Shown here: in pieces, positions 35,752 to 44,348 of the stretch | Layout: each line of letters opens with the position of its first letter | Numbering within the stretch: position 1 is the first letter of the stretch | Assembly: GCA_963773585.1 (NCBI GenBank) | Contig: CAVZBR010000014.1 | Location: forward strand, 39,316 to 103,315 | Direction: 5' to 3' | Source of the DNA: CAVXJN01 sp963773585 | GTDB lineage: Bacteria > Pseudomonadota > Gammaproteobacteria > JASBUN01 | Length of the DNA: 64,000 bases | Notes under the pieces: model-generated | Database searches by the model: none | Seen by the model: only the letters and a program-made list of their open reading frames with translations | Told to the model about the DNA's origin: nothing | Program-made: the position numbers and the translations under genes

Positions 35752-36822
35752 TCATTGAATGATGCCGCCGCCTAGACAATGTTCGCCCTGGTAGAACACC
35801 ACCGACTGGCCTGGCGTGACGGCCCGTTGCGGCGAATCGAAACGCACTCGCAGCCGGTCCGCGCAGGCTTCTACGGAACAGGATTGCTCGGGCTGGCGGT
35901 AGCGAATCTTCGCCCTACACCGCAGCGGCAAGGATGGCGGACTGCTGTCGATCCAGTGGACTTGGTCGGCCTCCAACTCGGTGCGAAACAAGGCCGGGTG
36001 CCCGTGTCCCTGGGCGACGATCAAGACGTTGCGCTGCAGGTCCTTCGCCGCTACGTACCAGGGTTGCTCACCGTAGCCAGCAACCCCTCCAATCTGCAGA
36101 CCCTGCCGCTGTCCGAGCGTGTAGTACATCAGGCCCTGATGTTGCCCCAATTGCGCGCCGCCGACCGTTTCGATGTTGCCCGGCTGCGCCGGCACATAGC
36201 GCGCCAGAAAGTCGCGAAACTTGCGCTCGCCGATAAAGCAGATGCCGGTACTGTCCTTTTTGCCGTGGTTGGCAAAGCCGGCTTCGCGGGCGAGCCTACG
36301 CACTTCGGCTTTTTCCATATCGCCAAGGGGAAACAAAGCATGATCGAGTTGCCGCTGGTCGAGCAGATAGAGGAAATAACTCTGATCCTTGTTGGCGTCG
36401 CGGCCTTTCAGCAATCGTACTTCGCCGTCGCGCGCGATGCGGGCGTAATGACCGGTGGCGATGCAGTCGGCGCCAAGCGCAAGCGCATGGTCGAGGAAGG
36501 CGCGGAATTTGATTTCCCGGTTGCACAGCACATCGGGATTGGGCGTGCGCCCGGCGCGATATTCGCGCAAAAAATGTTCGAACACACGTTCCCAGTATTC
36601 GCCCGAGAAGTTGACCGTGTTCAGCGGTATACCGACTCGGTCGGCAACCATTTGCGCGTCGCGCAAGTCTTCGGCGGCGGTACAATATTCCGCTGTGTCG
36701 TCCTCTTCCCAATTTTTCATGAACAAGCCTTCCACCGCGTAACCCTGCTGCTGCAGCAGCAGGGTTGCGACCGCGGAGTCGACGCCGCCGGACAAGCCAA
36801 CCATTATGCGTTTCTTGGGCAT
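35752..36822 (-). CDS. mnmA: tRNA-specific 2-thiouridylase MnmA
   Basis: MnmA thiolates U34 of Lys, Glu and Gln tRNAs using sulfur relayed by the Tus system. The 356-residue protein has the PP-loop SGGVDS (11-16), the catalytic cysteine in DVLCNREIKF and the persulfide cysteine in STGICFIGERKF, followed by the beta-barrel C-terminal domain. It lies between nudJ and hflD, as in E. coli. Confidence 0.97.
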   Translation of the reverse strand: MPKKRIMVGLSGGVDSAVATLLLQQQGYAVEGLFMKNWEEDDTAEYCTAAEDLRDAQMVADRVGIPLNTVNFSGEYWERVFEHFLREYRAGRTPNPDVLCNREIKFRAFLDHALALGADCIATGHYARIARDGEVRLLKGRDANKDQSYFLYLLDQRQLDHALFPLGDMEKAEVRRLAREAGFANHGKKDSTGICFIGERKFRDFLARYVPAQPGNIETVGGAQLGQHQGLMYYTLGQRQGLQIGGVAGYGEQPWYVAAKDLQRNVLIVAQGHGHPALFRTELEADQVHWIDSSPPSLPLRCRAKIRYRQPEQSCSVEACADRLRVRFDSPQRAVTPGQSVVFYQGEHCLGGGIIQ

Positions 36823-36889
36823 CTGGATCGGAAAGCTGCGTGGTGTCGTGGTATGCCGCGGATCGTGGAATCGCTTCAGCCGGTGTCGG

Positions 36890-37348
36890 TCAAGCGATGC
36901 TCGGGTCCAACTCGCCGAGCAACTCCAGCGGGTAGCGGCGACCGGCCAGGTAATCGTGGATGCAACGCATCACCAGGGGGCTGCGCAGTTCGGCGCGCCG
37001 CGCGTCGAGGTCAGCCGGTGAGAGCCACAAGGTCCTGACAATGTCAGGATCGAGCCGGCGCCCGATCTCCGGATCCGAGGCTTCGCCGCAAAAACAAAAG
37101 CGCAGATAGGTAATGCCATTGCCGGGGCTCTGGTAACGGTATACACCGACGATTCCTTGCGGGTGAAACGGGCGTCCGGTTTCTTCGAGGGTTTCGCGCA
37201 CCGCCGCGGCGACCAGGGATTCCCCGGGTTCCAGATGCCCGGCCGGTTGGTTGAGTACGAGCCGGTCTGCGTCGCGCTCCTGCACCAAAAGAAAGCGCCC
37301 GCCGGATTCGATCAACGCAGCCACTGTAACGTTGGGTTTCCAGGTCAT
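36890..37348 (-). CDS. nudJ: Nudix hydrolase, NudJ type
   Basis: The product is 152 residues when started at 37348; the frame is open far upstream but only antisense to icd. It contains the Nudix box with GHLEPGES and RETLEETG. NudJ hydrolyses thiamine pyrophosphate and nucleotide di/triphosphates; the exact substrate here is inferred from the conserved nudJ-mnmA-hflD order. It is divergent from icd across 78 bases, where both promoters must lie. Confidence 0.9.
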   Translation of the reverse strand: MTWKPNVTVAALIESGGRFLLVQERDADRLVLNQPAGHLEPGESLVAAAVRETLEETGRPFHPQGIVGVYRYQSPGNGITYLRFCFCGEASDPEIGRRLDPDIVRTLWLSPADLDARRAELRSPLVMRCIHDYLAGRRYPLELLGELDPSIA

Positions 37349-37426
37349 TTGGTGGGTTGCAGTGCCGGATGGAACGGTCAATGTTACACTAAACGGCTCG
37401 TTTGATCCCGACCAGCTGGAGTTCGC

Positions 37427-38683
37427 ATGGCCTACGACAAGATTGCAGTTCCCGCCACCGGCGACAAGATTACCGTCAATGACGATTTTTCGCTGACGGT
37501 ACCCGACCGTCCGATTATCCCGTTCATCGAGGGCGACGGCATCGGTGTAGACATCACCCCTGTGATGCGCAAGGTGGTGGATGCGGCGGTGCAGAGAGCC
37601 TATGGCGATCGCCGCGCCATTCAGTGGATGGAAGTCTATGCCGGCGAGAAAGCGGTCAAGGCCTACGGCGGCGATATCTGGATGCCGGACGAAACGCTGG
37701 CGGCAGTGCGCGAATTCGTGGTGTCTATCAAAGGCCCGCTGACCACGCCCGTCGGAGGCGGCATTCGTTCCCTGAACGTGGCGCTGCGCCAGGAGCTGGA
37801 TCTTTATGTGTGTCTGCGGCCCGTGCGCTATTTTCGGGGCGTGCCGAGTCCCCTGAAGTCGCCGGAAAATACCGACATGGTGATTTTCCGTGAGAATTCG
37901 GAGGATATTTACGCCGGCATCGAGTGGGCCGCAGGTACTGCGGAAGTGCGCAAGGTGATCGACTTCCTGCAGAACGAAATGGGTGTAACCAAGATCCGCT
38001 TCCCGCAGACCTCGGGTATCGGCATCAAGCCCGTCTCGGAAGAGGGCACCAAGCGTTTGGTACGCAAAGCCATTCAGTACGCGATCGACAACGACCGCGA
38101 CTCGGTGACCCTGGTGCACAAGGGCAATATCATGAAGTTTACCGAAGGTGCTTTCAAAAGCTGGGGTTACGAATTGGCGAAGGATGAATTCGGTGCCGAG
38201 GAAATCGACGGCGGACCTTGGTGTGCTTTCGACAATCCCAAGACCGGCACTCGCATTACGATAAAGGACGTAATCGCCGACGCGTTTCTGCAGCAGATCC
38301 TACTGCGGCCGGGGGAGTACAGCGTGATTGCCACTTTGAACCTCAATGGCGATTATGTTTCCGATGCCCTGGCGGCGCAGGTTGGTGGGATCGGCATTGC
38401 TCCCGGCGCCAATATTTCCGACAGCACGGCAATGTTCGAGGCGACCCACGGGACCGCGCCCAAATATGCCGGCAAGGATCAGGTCAACCCCGGTTCATTG
38501 ATTCTGTCAGCGGAAATGATGTTGCGGCACATGGGTTGGACCGAAGCCGCGGACCTGGTGATCAAAGGCATCGAGGGCGCGATTGCGGCCAAGACCGTGA
38601 CCTACGATTTTGAGCGCCTGATGGAAGGCGCTACCAAAGTCGGCAGTTCCGGTTTCGGGGAGGCCATGATCGGCCACATGTGA
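37427..38683 (+). CDS. icd: NADP-dependent isocitrate dehydrogenase
   Basis: This TCA-cycle enzyme oxidises isocitrate to 2-oxoglutarate. The 418-residue protein matches the E. coli-type homodimer: the phosphorylatable serine lies in GIRSLNVALRQELDLYVC, substrate arginines follow in CLRPVRYFRG, and the metal-binding aspartates are near LNGDYVSDALAAQ. GGAGTTCGC precedes the ATG. Confidence 0.97.
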   Translation: MAYDKIAVPATGDKITVNDDFSLTVPDRPIIPFIEGDGIGVDITPVMRKVVDAAVQRAYGDRRAIQWMEVYAGEKAVKAYGGDIWMPDETLAAVREFVVSIKGPLTTPVGGGIRSLNVALRQELDLYVCLRPVRYFRGVPSPLKSPENTDMVIFRENSEDIYAGIEWAAGTAEVRKVIDFLQNEMGVTKIRFPQTSGIGIKPVSEEGTKRLVRKAIQYAIDNDRDSVTLVHKGNIMKFTEGAFKSWGYELAKDEFGAEEIDGGPWCAFDNPKTGTRITIKDVIADAFLQQILLRPGEYSVIATLNLNGDYVSDALAAQVGGIGIAPGANISDSTAMFEATHGTAPKYAGKDQVNPGSLILSAEMMLRHMGWTEAADLVIKGIEGAIAAKTVTYDFERLMEGATKVGSSGFGEAMIGHM

Positions 38684-38706
38684 GATCGATGCCGAACGGC
38701 TTATGC

Positions 38707-38725
38707 GCGGGCGGTCAGCGCCCGC
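38707..38725. repeat. GC-only hairpin between icd and cspD
   Basis: GCGGGCG (38707-38713) pairs with CGCCCGC (38719-38725) around a five-base loop. It lies between the convergent icd and cspD genes, a place for a stop, but no T-run follows on either strand, so terminator function is uncertain. Confidence 0.35.
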
Positions 38726-38749
38726 CCGGGCAAGCCGGCTCGGCACAGT

Positions 38750-38968
38750 TCATTCCGATTCGCTGGATAACGCGCGGATGCTGGACGCCTGCAGGCCCTT
38801 GGGCCCCTGGTTGATCTCGAACTGGACTTTTTGGCCTTGTTTTAACGTTTTGTAGCCATCCATCTCGATGGCGGAGAAGTGTGCGAATACATCCTCTTCG
38901 CCCTCGTCTGGTAGGATAAATCCATATCCTTTGGCATTACTGAACCACTTCACCGTCCCAGATGCCAT
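38750..38968 (-). CDS. cspD: Cold-shock domain protein CspD
   Basis: The 72-residue protein is a single cold-shock domain with RNP1 KGYGFI and RNP2 VFAHFSAI. It binds single-stranded nucleic acid; CspD proteins inhibit replication in stationary phase. The location divergent from clpS-clpA is the classical cspD-clpS arrangement. AAAGGG directly precedes the ATG, and a palindrome lies in its leader. Confidence 0.92.
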   Translation of the reverse strand: MASGTVKWFSNAKGYGFILPDEGEEDVFAHFSAIEMDGYKTLKQGQKVQFEINQGPKGLQASSIRALSSESE

Positions 38969-38985
38969 ACCCTTTCACCCCTCTA

Positions 38986-38997
38986 AAACAGCTGTTT
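38986..38997. promoter_or_regulatory. Perfect palindrome in the cspD leader
   Basis: AAACAGCTGTTT is a perfect 12-base palindrome ending 18 bases upstream of the cspD ATG. It could be a dimeric repressor operator or a small RNA hairpin close to the ribosome site. No known operator is matched with certainty. Confidence 0.35.
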
Positions 38998-39205
38998 CTA
39001 TCTCACTGCTTCGGCCGCTCCTATGATTGTTTCGGACCCCGCGAACGGCATCAAACATGCGATTCGCAGCGTACAGACATTCAACCGTAGATCATCGGCC
39101 CCGCGCAGCAACGCTATTTCCCCAGCGCTTTGGTGCGGTTGCTAGACACTTTCTGACAGCCCAGTAGAATAGTCAAGTATGTGCCTCTATCGGCCTTTTG
39201 GGCTA

Positions 39206-39233
39206 TTGAATAATTCTTTGTATTTTCTAGAGT
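39206..39233 (+). promoter_or_regulatory. Candidate clpSA promoter
   Basis: TTGAAT (39206-39211) and TAGAGT (39228-39233) are separated by 16 bases in the AT-rich part of the intergenic region, about 85 bases before clpS. The match to sigma-70 consensus is moderate only. Confidence 0.3.
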
Positions 39234-39318
39234 AATTGTGGGTGTCTGGCGTCCTGTCCCGGCTCCGGGCGGAGCGCTTGTAACCCAAAAACGGAACGCA
39301 TTCGGTTAGAATTGGACT

Positions 39319-39639
39319 ATGGCTGAGCAACGGAAGAAACGTGCCGACGACGAACTCGTCGTCGAGCAGGCGCGGCCGAAAACCAAGCAGCCGCCCCTGT
39401 TCAAGGTGGTCTTGCATAACGACGATTACACCCCCATGGAATTCGTAGTCGAGGTGCTTGAACAATTCTTCTCCATGAACCGCGAGAAAGCCACGCAGAT
39501 CATGTTGCACGTGCACACCCGAGGGAAAGGCGTGTGTGGCATCTATACTAAGGACATCGCAGAAACGAAGGTCGCTCAGGTCAACGAATATTCGCGTCAG
39601 CACCAGCACCCGCTGTTGTGCGCGATGGAGGCAGCCTGA
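39319..39639 (+). CDS. clpS: ATP-dependent Clp protease adaptor ClpS
   Basis: ClpS delivers N-degron substrates to ClpAP. The 106-residue protein has the conserved KVVLHNDDYTPMEFV segment (hydrophobic pocket and Asn-Asp-Asp) and LHVHTRGKGVCGIYTKD. clpA follows after 22 bases. The aat and bpt genes that create N-degrons are also in this window, 3 kb downstream. Confidence 0.96.
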   Translation: MAEQRKKRADDELVVEQARPKTKQPPLFKVVLHNDDYTPMEFVVEVLEQFFSMNREKATQIMLHVHTRGKGVCGIYTKDIAETKVAQVNEYSRQHQHPLLCAMEAA

Positions 39640-39661
39640 GCCATGACGAGGTAGCGTCCCC

Positions 39662-41923
39662 ATGCTGAGCAAGGAACTGGAGTTCACTCTCAATCGCGCG
39701 TTCAGCGAGGCCCGAGAGAAGCGTCATGAATTCATGACTGTCGAGCATCTATTGCTCGCCTTGCTGGACAACCCGGCGGCGGCGGAGGTGTTGCGGGCGT
39801 GCGGGGCCAACATGGATGAGCTGAAGCGGGAACTGGAAGGATTCCTCGAAGAAACCACGCCGTTGCTGGCACCCAACGACACCCGTGAAACTCAGCCCAC
39901 CTTGGGCTTTCAGCGTGTGCTGCAGCGAGCTGTGCTGCATGTGCAATCGTCGGGTAACAAGGAAGTCACCGGTGCCAATGTTCTGGTCGCCATTTTCAGC
40001 GAGCAGGAATCGCAGGCCGTTTATTTCCTCACCAAACAGGACATCACCCGGTTGGACGTGGTCAACTTCATTTCCCATGGCATCTCGAAGGTGCAAGGGG
40101 AGGAGGGCGACGACGAGATCGGTGATAGCGCCGAAGAAGAAGCGGCGGGCGAAACCACGGCGCGCAAGCCCTTGGAAAGCTTTGCCACCAACCTCAACGC
40201 GGTGGCCCGGCAGGGCAAAATCGACCCGTTGATCGGCCGGCGCAATGAAGTCGAACGTACCGTGCAGATACTGTGTCGCCGACGCAAGAACAACCCCATC
40301 CTGGTGGGCGAAGCGGGCGTTGGCAAAACCGCCATTGCGGAAGGCCTTGCGAAAATGATCGTCGATGGCGAAGTTCCCGACGTGTTGGCCAACGCGGTCA
40401 TCTACGCTCTGGATCTTGGTGCCCTGGTGGCGGGTACGAAGTACCGCGGCGATTTCGAAAAGCGTCTGAAAGGCGTGTTGGCGCAGCTGAAGAAGACGCC
40501 GGGCGCGGTTTTGTTCATTGACGAAATTCACACCATTATCGGCGCCGGTTCCGCTTCCGGCGGTGTCATGGACGCGTCGAATCTGATCAAACCGATGTTG
40601 GCGTCGGGTGAACTGAAGTGCATCGGCTCGACGACCTACCAGGAATATCGGGGCATTTTTGAAAAGGACCGTGCTTTGGCCCGCCGTTTCCAGAAGATCG
40701 ACGTGGTCGAACCGACAGTGGAAGAAACGGTGCAGATTCTTCGCGGCTTGAAAACGCGTTTCGAGGAGCATCACCACATCAAGTATTCCAACAAGGCGTT
40801 GCGCGTCGCCGCCGAGTTATCGGACCGCTACATCACTGACCGGCATCTGCCCGACAAGGCAATCGATGTGATCGACGAAGCAGGCGCCAACATGCAGTTG
40901 CAGCCTCCCTCGAAACGCAAGAAAACGGTCGGCGTCACGGACATCGAGGCCATCGTCGCCAAGATTGCACGGATTCCGCCGAAGAACGTGTCTGCATCGG
41001 ACAAGGAAGCGCTGCGTAATCTGGATCGGGACCTCAAGCTGGTGGTATTCGGACAGGACGAGGCCATCGATACGTTGTCCGCAGCGATCAAGATGTCCCG
41101 TTCAGGCTTGGGGCATGAGGAAAAGCCAATTGGATCATTCCTGTTTGCCGGCCCCACCGGTGTCGGCAAGACGGAAGTAACGCGCCAGTTGGCGAAAATC
41201 ATGGGCATCGAGCTGATCCGCTTCGACATGTCCGAATACATGGAGCGGCATACGGTATCGCGGTTGATCGGCGCGCCTCCGGGCTACGTCGGGTTCGATC
41301 AAGGCGGCCTTCTCACCGACGCCATCATCAAGCATCCCCACTCAGTGCTGCTGCTGGATGAGATCGAAAAGGCGCATCCAGACGTTTTCAACCTGTTGCT
41401 GCAGGTCATGGATCACGGCACGTTGACCGATAACAATGGACGTCGCGCAGACTTCCGCAACGTCGTCTTGGTCATGACCACCAATGCCGGCGCCGAAGAA
41501 ATGAGCCGCCGGTCGATTGGATTCACGAATCAGGACCACTCCACTGATGGTATGGAGGCGATCCGTCGCATATTCACCCCGGAGTTCCGCAATCGTCTGG
41601 ACGCGATTATTCAGTTCAAGGCCCTGCAGGCCGGCACGATCGGACATGTGGTGGATAAGTTCCTGATCGAACTCGAAGCGCAGTTGGACGAAAAGAAAGT
41701 GGTGCTGGAAGTGGAAGACGAGGCACGCGCATGGCTCGCGGAGCACGGTTACGACCCGAAGATGGGCGCACGACCGATGTCGCGGGTAATCCAGGAAAGC
41801 ATCAAGCGTCCGCTTGCCGAAGAGCTGTTGTTCGGAAAGTTGGTCCACGGTGGCCGCGTCCACGTCAGTGTCGACAACGACAAATTGGCCCTGGAGATCG
41901 ATGCCGAAGAGGCGGTTCACTAA
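39662..41923 (+). CDS. clpA: ATP-dependent Clp protease ATP-binding subunit ClpA
   Basis: ClpA is the AAA+ unfoldase of the ClpAP protease. The 753-residue protein has an N-terminal double Clp repeat, two AAA+ modules with Walker A GEAGVGKT (216-223) and GPTGVGKT (497-504), and the ClpP-contact IGF-type loop near RRSIGFTNQD. It is coupled to clpS, and a perfect terminator hairpin follows. Confidence 0.97.
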   Translation: MLSKELEFTLNRAFSEAREKRHEFMTVEHLLLALLDNPAAAEVLRACGANMDELKRELEGFLEETTPLLAPNDTRETQPTLGFQRVLQRAVLHVQSSGNKEVTGANVLVAIFSEQESQAVYFLTKQDITRLDVVNFISHGISKVQGEEGDDEIGDSAEEEAAGETTARKPLESFATNLNAVARQGKIDPLIGRRNEVERTVQILCRRRKNNPILVGEAGVGKTAIAEGLAKMIVDGEVPDVLANAVIYALDLGALVAGTKYRGDFEKRLKGVLAQLKKTPGAVLFIDEIHTIIGAGSASGGVMDASNLIKPMLASGELKCIGSTTYQEYRGIFEKDRALARRFQKIDVVEPTVEETVQILRGLKTRFEEHHHIKYSNKALRVAAELSDRYITDRHLPDKAIDVIDEAGANMQLQPPSKRKKTVGVTDIEAIVAKIARIPPKNVSASDKEALRNLDRDLKLVVFGQDEAIDTLSAAIKMSRSGLGHEEKPIGSFLFAGPTGVGKTEVTRQLAKIMGIELIRFDMSEYMERHTVSRLIGAPPGYVGFDQGGLLTDAIIKHPHSVLLLDEIEKAHPDVFNLLLQVMDHGTLTDNNGRRADFRNVVLVMTTNAGAEEMSRRSIGFTNQDHSTDGMEAIRRIFTPEFRNRLDAIIQFKALQAGTIGHVVDKFLIELEAQLDEKKVVLEVEDEARAWLAEHGYDPKMGARPMSRVIQESIKRPLAEELLFGKLVHGGRVHVSVDNDKLALEIDAEEAVH

Positions 41924-42000
41924 CAACCGCGGCGGTGCGTGCGCATTAGCGGGCGTGCGATTTCGATCAATGCATCTTACGATGGCCGCATAGGCTTGGG

Positions 42001-42033
42001 CCGGCGCACGAGTTCACGTGCGCCGGTTTCGTT
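42001..42033 (+). terminator. Rho-independent terminator after clpA
   Basis: CCGGCGCACG (42001-42010) and CGTGCGCCGG (42017-42026) form a perfect 10-base stem with a six-base loop, followed by TTTCGTT on the plus strand. It lies 77 bases after the clpA stop. On the minus strand there is no T-run, so it serves clpA, not infA. Confidence 0.82.
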
Positions 42034-42072
42034 CGCGCGAATGCAAAACCAATGTCGAATGATTGACCAGTT

Positions 42073-42291
42073 TTAGCGGGCGCGGTAGGTGATGCGGCCT
42101 TTGGTGAGGTCGTACGGTGTGAGTTGCACCGTGACAGTGTCGCCGGTGAGAATGCGGATGTAGTGTTTGCGCATCTTGCCGGAGATGTGAGCAGTCACGA
42201 CGTGACCGTTCTCGAGCTCGACGCGGAACATGGTATTCGGCAAGGTTTCCACCACCTTGCCCTGCATTTCGATTGCTTCTTCCTTCGCCAT
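42073..42291 (-). CDS. infA: Translation initiation factor IF-1
   Basis: The 72-residue S1/OB-fold protein starts MAKEEAIEMQGKVVETLPN and ends LTKGRITYRAR, near-identical to other proteobacterial IF-1 proteins. It occupies the ribosomal A site during initiation. It is convergent with clpA and lies downstream of bpt-aat on the same strand. Confidence 0.97.
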   Translation of the reverse strand: MAKEEAIEMQGKVVETLPNTMFRVELENGHVVTAHISGKMRKHYIRILTGDTVTVQLTPYDLTKGRITYRAR

Positions 42292-42724
42292 TCAGTGACT
42301 GCTCTTCGTTTCGATCCGTTGGATTGAGGTGTGACCAAGCCGGCTGGTCGCTGTCGTAGCTGGGTCATTATCTAAAAATTCAGGCCCGCCGCAAGTGACC
42401 CGAATGGTTACAGGGGAATGGCGGCGAGTCAACTGGCGCGTCGGCACGCCGCGGGCCGCACCAGGGCAACGTGGGGGTGGAGAACGGTCGGGTCGATCAG
42501 TACTTCCATTCCGAGCATATCCATGATGGTTTCCAGATCGAAGCGCGGATCGAAATCCTACTGCAGATGACGCCCTTGATCCGGACTCAAATACACGAGC
42601 CTCGGTTTGGTGTGCCGTGTTCACGTTTTCCTTTGTCAGCGGGATTGCTCGGTTCCCGGTACTGAGCGAACCACCTGAATTTGGACTGACCAAGTCTGTC
42701 GGGCCCTGCACGGCGCTTGAATGC
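42292..42724. other. Spacer between infA and bpt
   Basis: Apart from the candidate decayed small gene at 42429-42624, these 433 bases hold no supported feature. In E. coli a serine tRNA gene lies close to infA; no tRNA cloverleaf could be found here. The infA promoter must be near 42300-42420. Confidence 0.45.
42429..42624 (-). pseudogene. Candidate decayed small gene upstream of infA
   Basis: On the minus strand AAGGAAAAC precedes a GTG at 42624. One frame change later the text TKPRLVYLSPDQGRHLQ runs to an in-frame TAG (42558-42560), then DFDPRFDLETIMDMLGMEV continues to a TGA at 42429. The residue composition looks like protein on both sides of the stop, and with one indel and one sense codon it would be a protein of about 65 residues. 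I do not recognise the family. It may be a remnant or chance. Confidence 0.35.
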
Positions 42725-43456
42725 CTACCCCTTGAGCCGAAGCCAGGAGCCTTCCCGAAACTGCTCCAGCGGCCAGAATCCTGCTTTATACGCCATTTTC
42801 GGTGATTCTTGAATCCAGTAACCCAAGTATAGGCATTCCAGCTCTTGTCGCCGGCATTCTTCGATTTGGCACAGCACGGCGAACGTTCCGATGCTCCGTC
42901 GCGGTAGTTGCGGGTCGAAGTAGGTGTAGACCGCGGATAATCCGTGTTCAAGACGGTCGGTCACGGCCACTGCGACCAGCCTCTCCTGGAGACGGAACTC
43001 GTAAAAGATCGTATCGCTCCAGTCGCTGGTCAAGAATTCCAGATATTGCGCAGGATCGGCACTGTCCATACCGCCCCCTGGATGACGGGCGGCAACATAG
43101 CGGCGGTACAGATCGAATTGCGCCTGTCGAAACACAGGTTCGAGTGCCACTACTGTCATGTCTTGGTTGCGCGCCCACGCCCGGCGTTGGCTGCGGTTGG
43201 GCCGAAACTCCCGGACTGGGATACGAACTGGAACGCAGGAGTCACAGGCTGGGCACGATGGCCGGTAGATATGACGGCCGCTGCGGCGAAATCCATAGAG
43301 CGTCAGCCGACTGTAGATATGATTGTCGAGGCGCACGGATGGGTCCGCGAACAGGGTGCGTGCAGTGCGGGACGCCAGATAGCTGCACGGATGCTCCGGG
43401 GTCGCATAGAATGCAAGCCGCCGCAAATCGGTTCGACCGTGCGGGTTGTGGTTCAT
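42725..43456 (-). CDS. bpt: Aspartate/glutamate leucyltransferase Bpt (Ate1-like)
   Basis: Bpt transfers leucine from Leu-tRNA to N-terminal Asp or Glu, creating a ClpS-recognised degron. The ATG at 43456 overlaps the aat stop (ATGA); the product is 243 residues. Features include the conserved CPACDSCVPVRIPV cysteine segment, RYVAARHPGG and the GNAT-like C-terminal ECLYLGYWIQESPKMAYK. With aat, clpS and clpA this gives a complete N-degron route in one locus. Confidence 0.94.
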   Translation of the reverse strand: MNHNPHGRTDLRRLAFYATPEHPCSYLASRTARTLFADPSVRLDNHIYSRLTLYGFRRSGRHIYRPSCPACDSCVPVRIPVREFRPNRSQRRAWARNQDMTVVALEPVFRQAQFDLYRRYVAARHPGGGMDSADPAQYLEFLTSDWSDTIFYEFRLQERLVAVAVTDRLEHGLSAVYTYFDPQLPRRSIGTFAVLCQIEECRRQELECLYLGYWIQESPKMAYKAGFWPLEQFREGSWLRLKG

Positions 43457-44187
43457 CGCGCCGGACCTGCAAAGTCGTCCGCAGATGCGCCTTCTCGCCA
43501 TGCGGCAGCCGCCGGCGGTTGCTGGCACCAATGCTGCAATAGCTTCAGAAATTCAGCGCGCGCAATGTTTTGCGCACCGAGGCTATTCAAGTGTGCCGTT
43601 TCTACCTGGCAGTCGATCAGCGCAAAGTCCCAATGCCTGAGGTTGTTCACGAGAGACACAAACGCCGTCTTCGACGCATCGGTGGCCCGCGCAAACATCG
43701 ATTCACCGAAAAACACTTTTCCGATGGCAATGCCGTAGAGTCCGCCCACAAGTTCTCCCGATTCCCAGGCTTCCACGGAATGGGCATGGCCAAGCCGATG
43801 CAGTCGCATATAAGCGCTCACCATATCATCGACGATCCAAGTGCCATTTTGGCCCGGGCGAGGCGCTGCCGCACAACTTTCGATTACTTGGTCGAATGCC
43901 CGGTCGAAGCTGAATCGGAAACGCTCCTGGCGCATGCTTTTACGCAGGCTGCGACTGACCCGCAGTTGCTCCGGGAAAAGCACGGAGCGCGGCTCCGGGC
44001 TCCACCACAGGATCGGTTGACCTTCAGAAAACCACGGGAAAATGCCGTTGCGATAGGCATTCAACAGGCGCTCTGGCTCCAGGTCGCCGCCGATTGCCAG
44101 GAGGCCGTTCGGGTCGCGCAGCGCTAGCTGTGCCGACGGAAACGGCATTTCGGACAGGACCGGGTCGAGCCAGTAGGGCGCAGTCAT
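43453..44187 (-). CDS. aat: Leucyl/phenylalanyl-tRNA--protein transferase
   Basis: Aat adds Leu or Phe to N-terminal Lys and Arg. The 244-residue protein contains NGIFPWFSEGQPILWWSPEPR, shortened here to its core GIFPWFSEGQPILWWSP, and the VEAWESGELVGGLYGIAIG segment typical of the family. It is the first gene of the aat-bpt unit and is divergent from the dehalogenase gene. Confidence 0.96.
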   Translation of the reverse strand: MTAPYWLDPVLSEMPFPSAQLALRDPNGLLAIGGDLEPERLLNAYRNGIFPWFSEGQPILWWSPEPRSVLFPEQLRVSRSLRKSMRQERFRFSFDRAFDQVIESCAAAPRPGQNGTWIVDDMVSAYMRLHRLGHAHSVEAWESGELVGGLYGIAIGKVFFGESMFARATDASKTAFVSLVNNLRHWDFALIDCQVETAHLNSLGAQNIARAEFLKLLQHWCQQPPAAAAWREGASADDFAGPAR

Positions 44188-44348
44188 AAGCCAATGGTAA
44201 GGCGGGGCGGCGGCTTCGTCACCCGTCGGCGTGGCTTAGCAGCCCGCTCAAAAGTCGTGAGCCGCGTGGCGCCGACGTTGAAGTTCTGCCCGCAGGCGTT
44301 AGAGTACACAACTGGTGAGCTGAACCGCGGCAAACGCCGTAAGGGATC

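Larger units (their letters stand above)
38969..39318. other. Divergent cspD/clpS intergenic region
   Basis: The 350 bases hold no supported gene. They contain the cspD-leader palindrome, a GC-poorer stretch from 39195 to 39240, and a possible clpS promoter there. In E. coli this gap is also long and holds control elements for both genes. Confidence 0.5.

Noticed and set aside
35779..37038. 419-codon open frame on the plus strand
   Set aside because: It is antisense to mnmA and nudJ, both with clear catalytic motifs.
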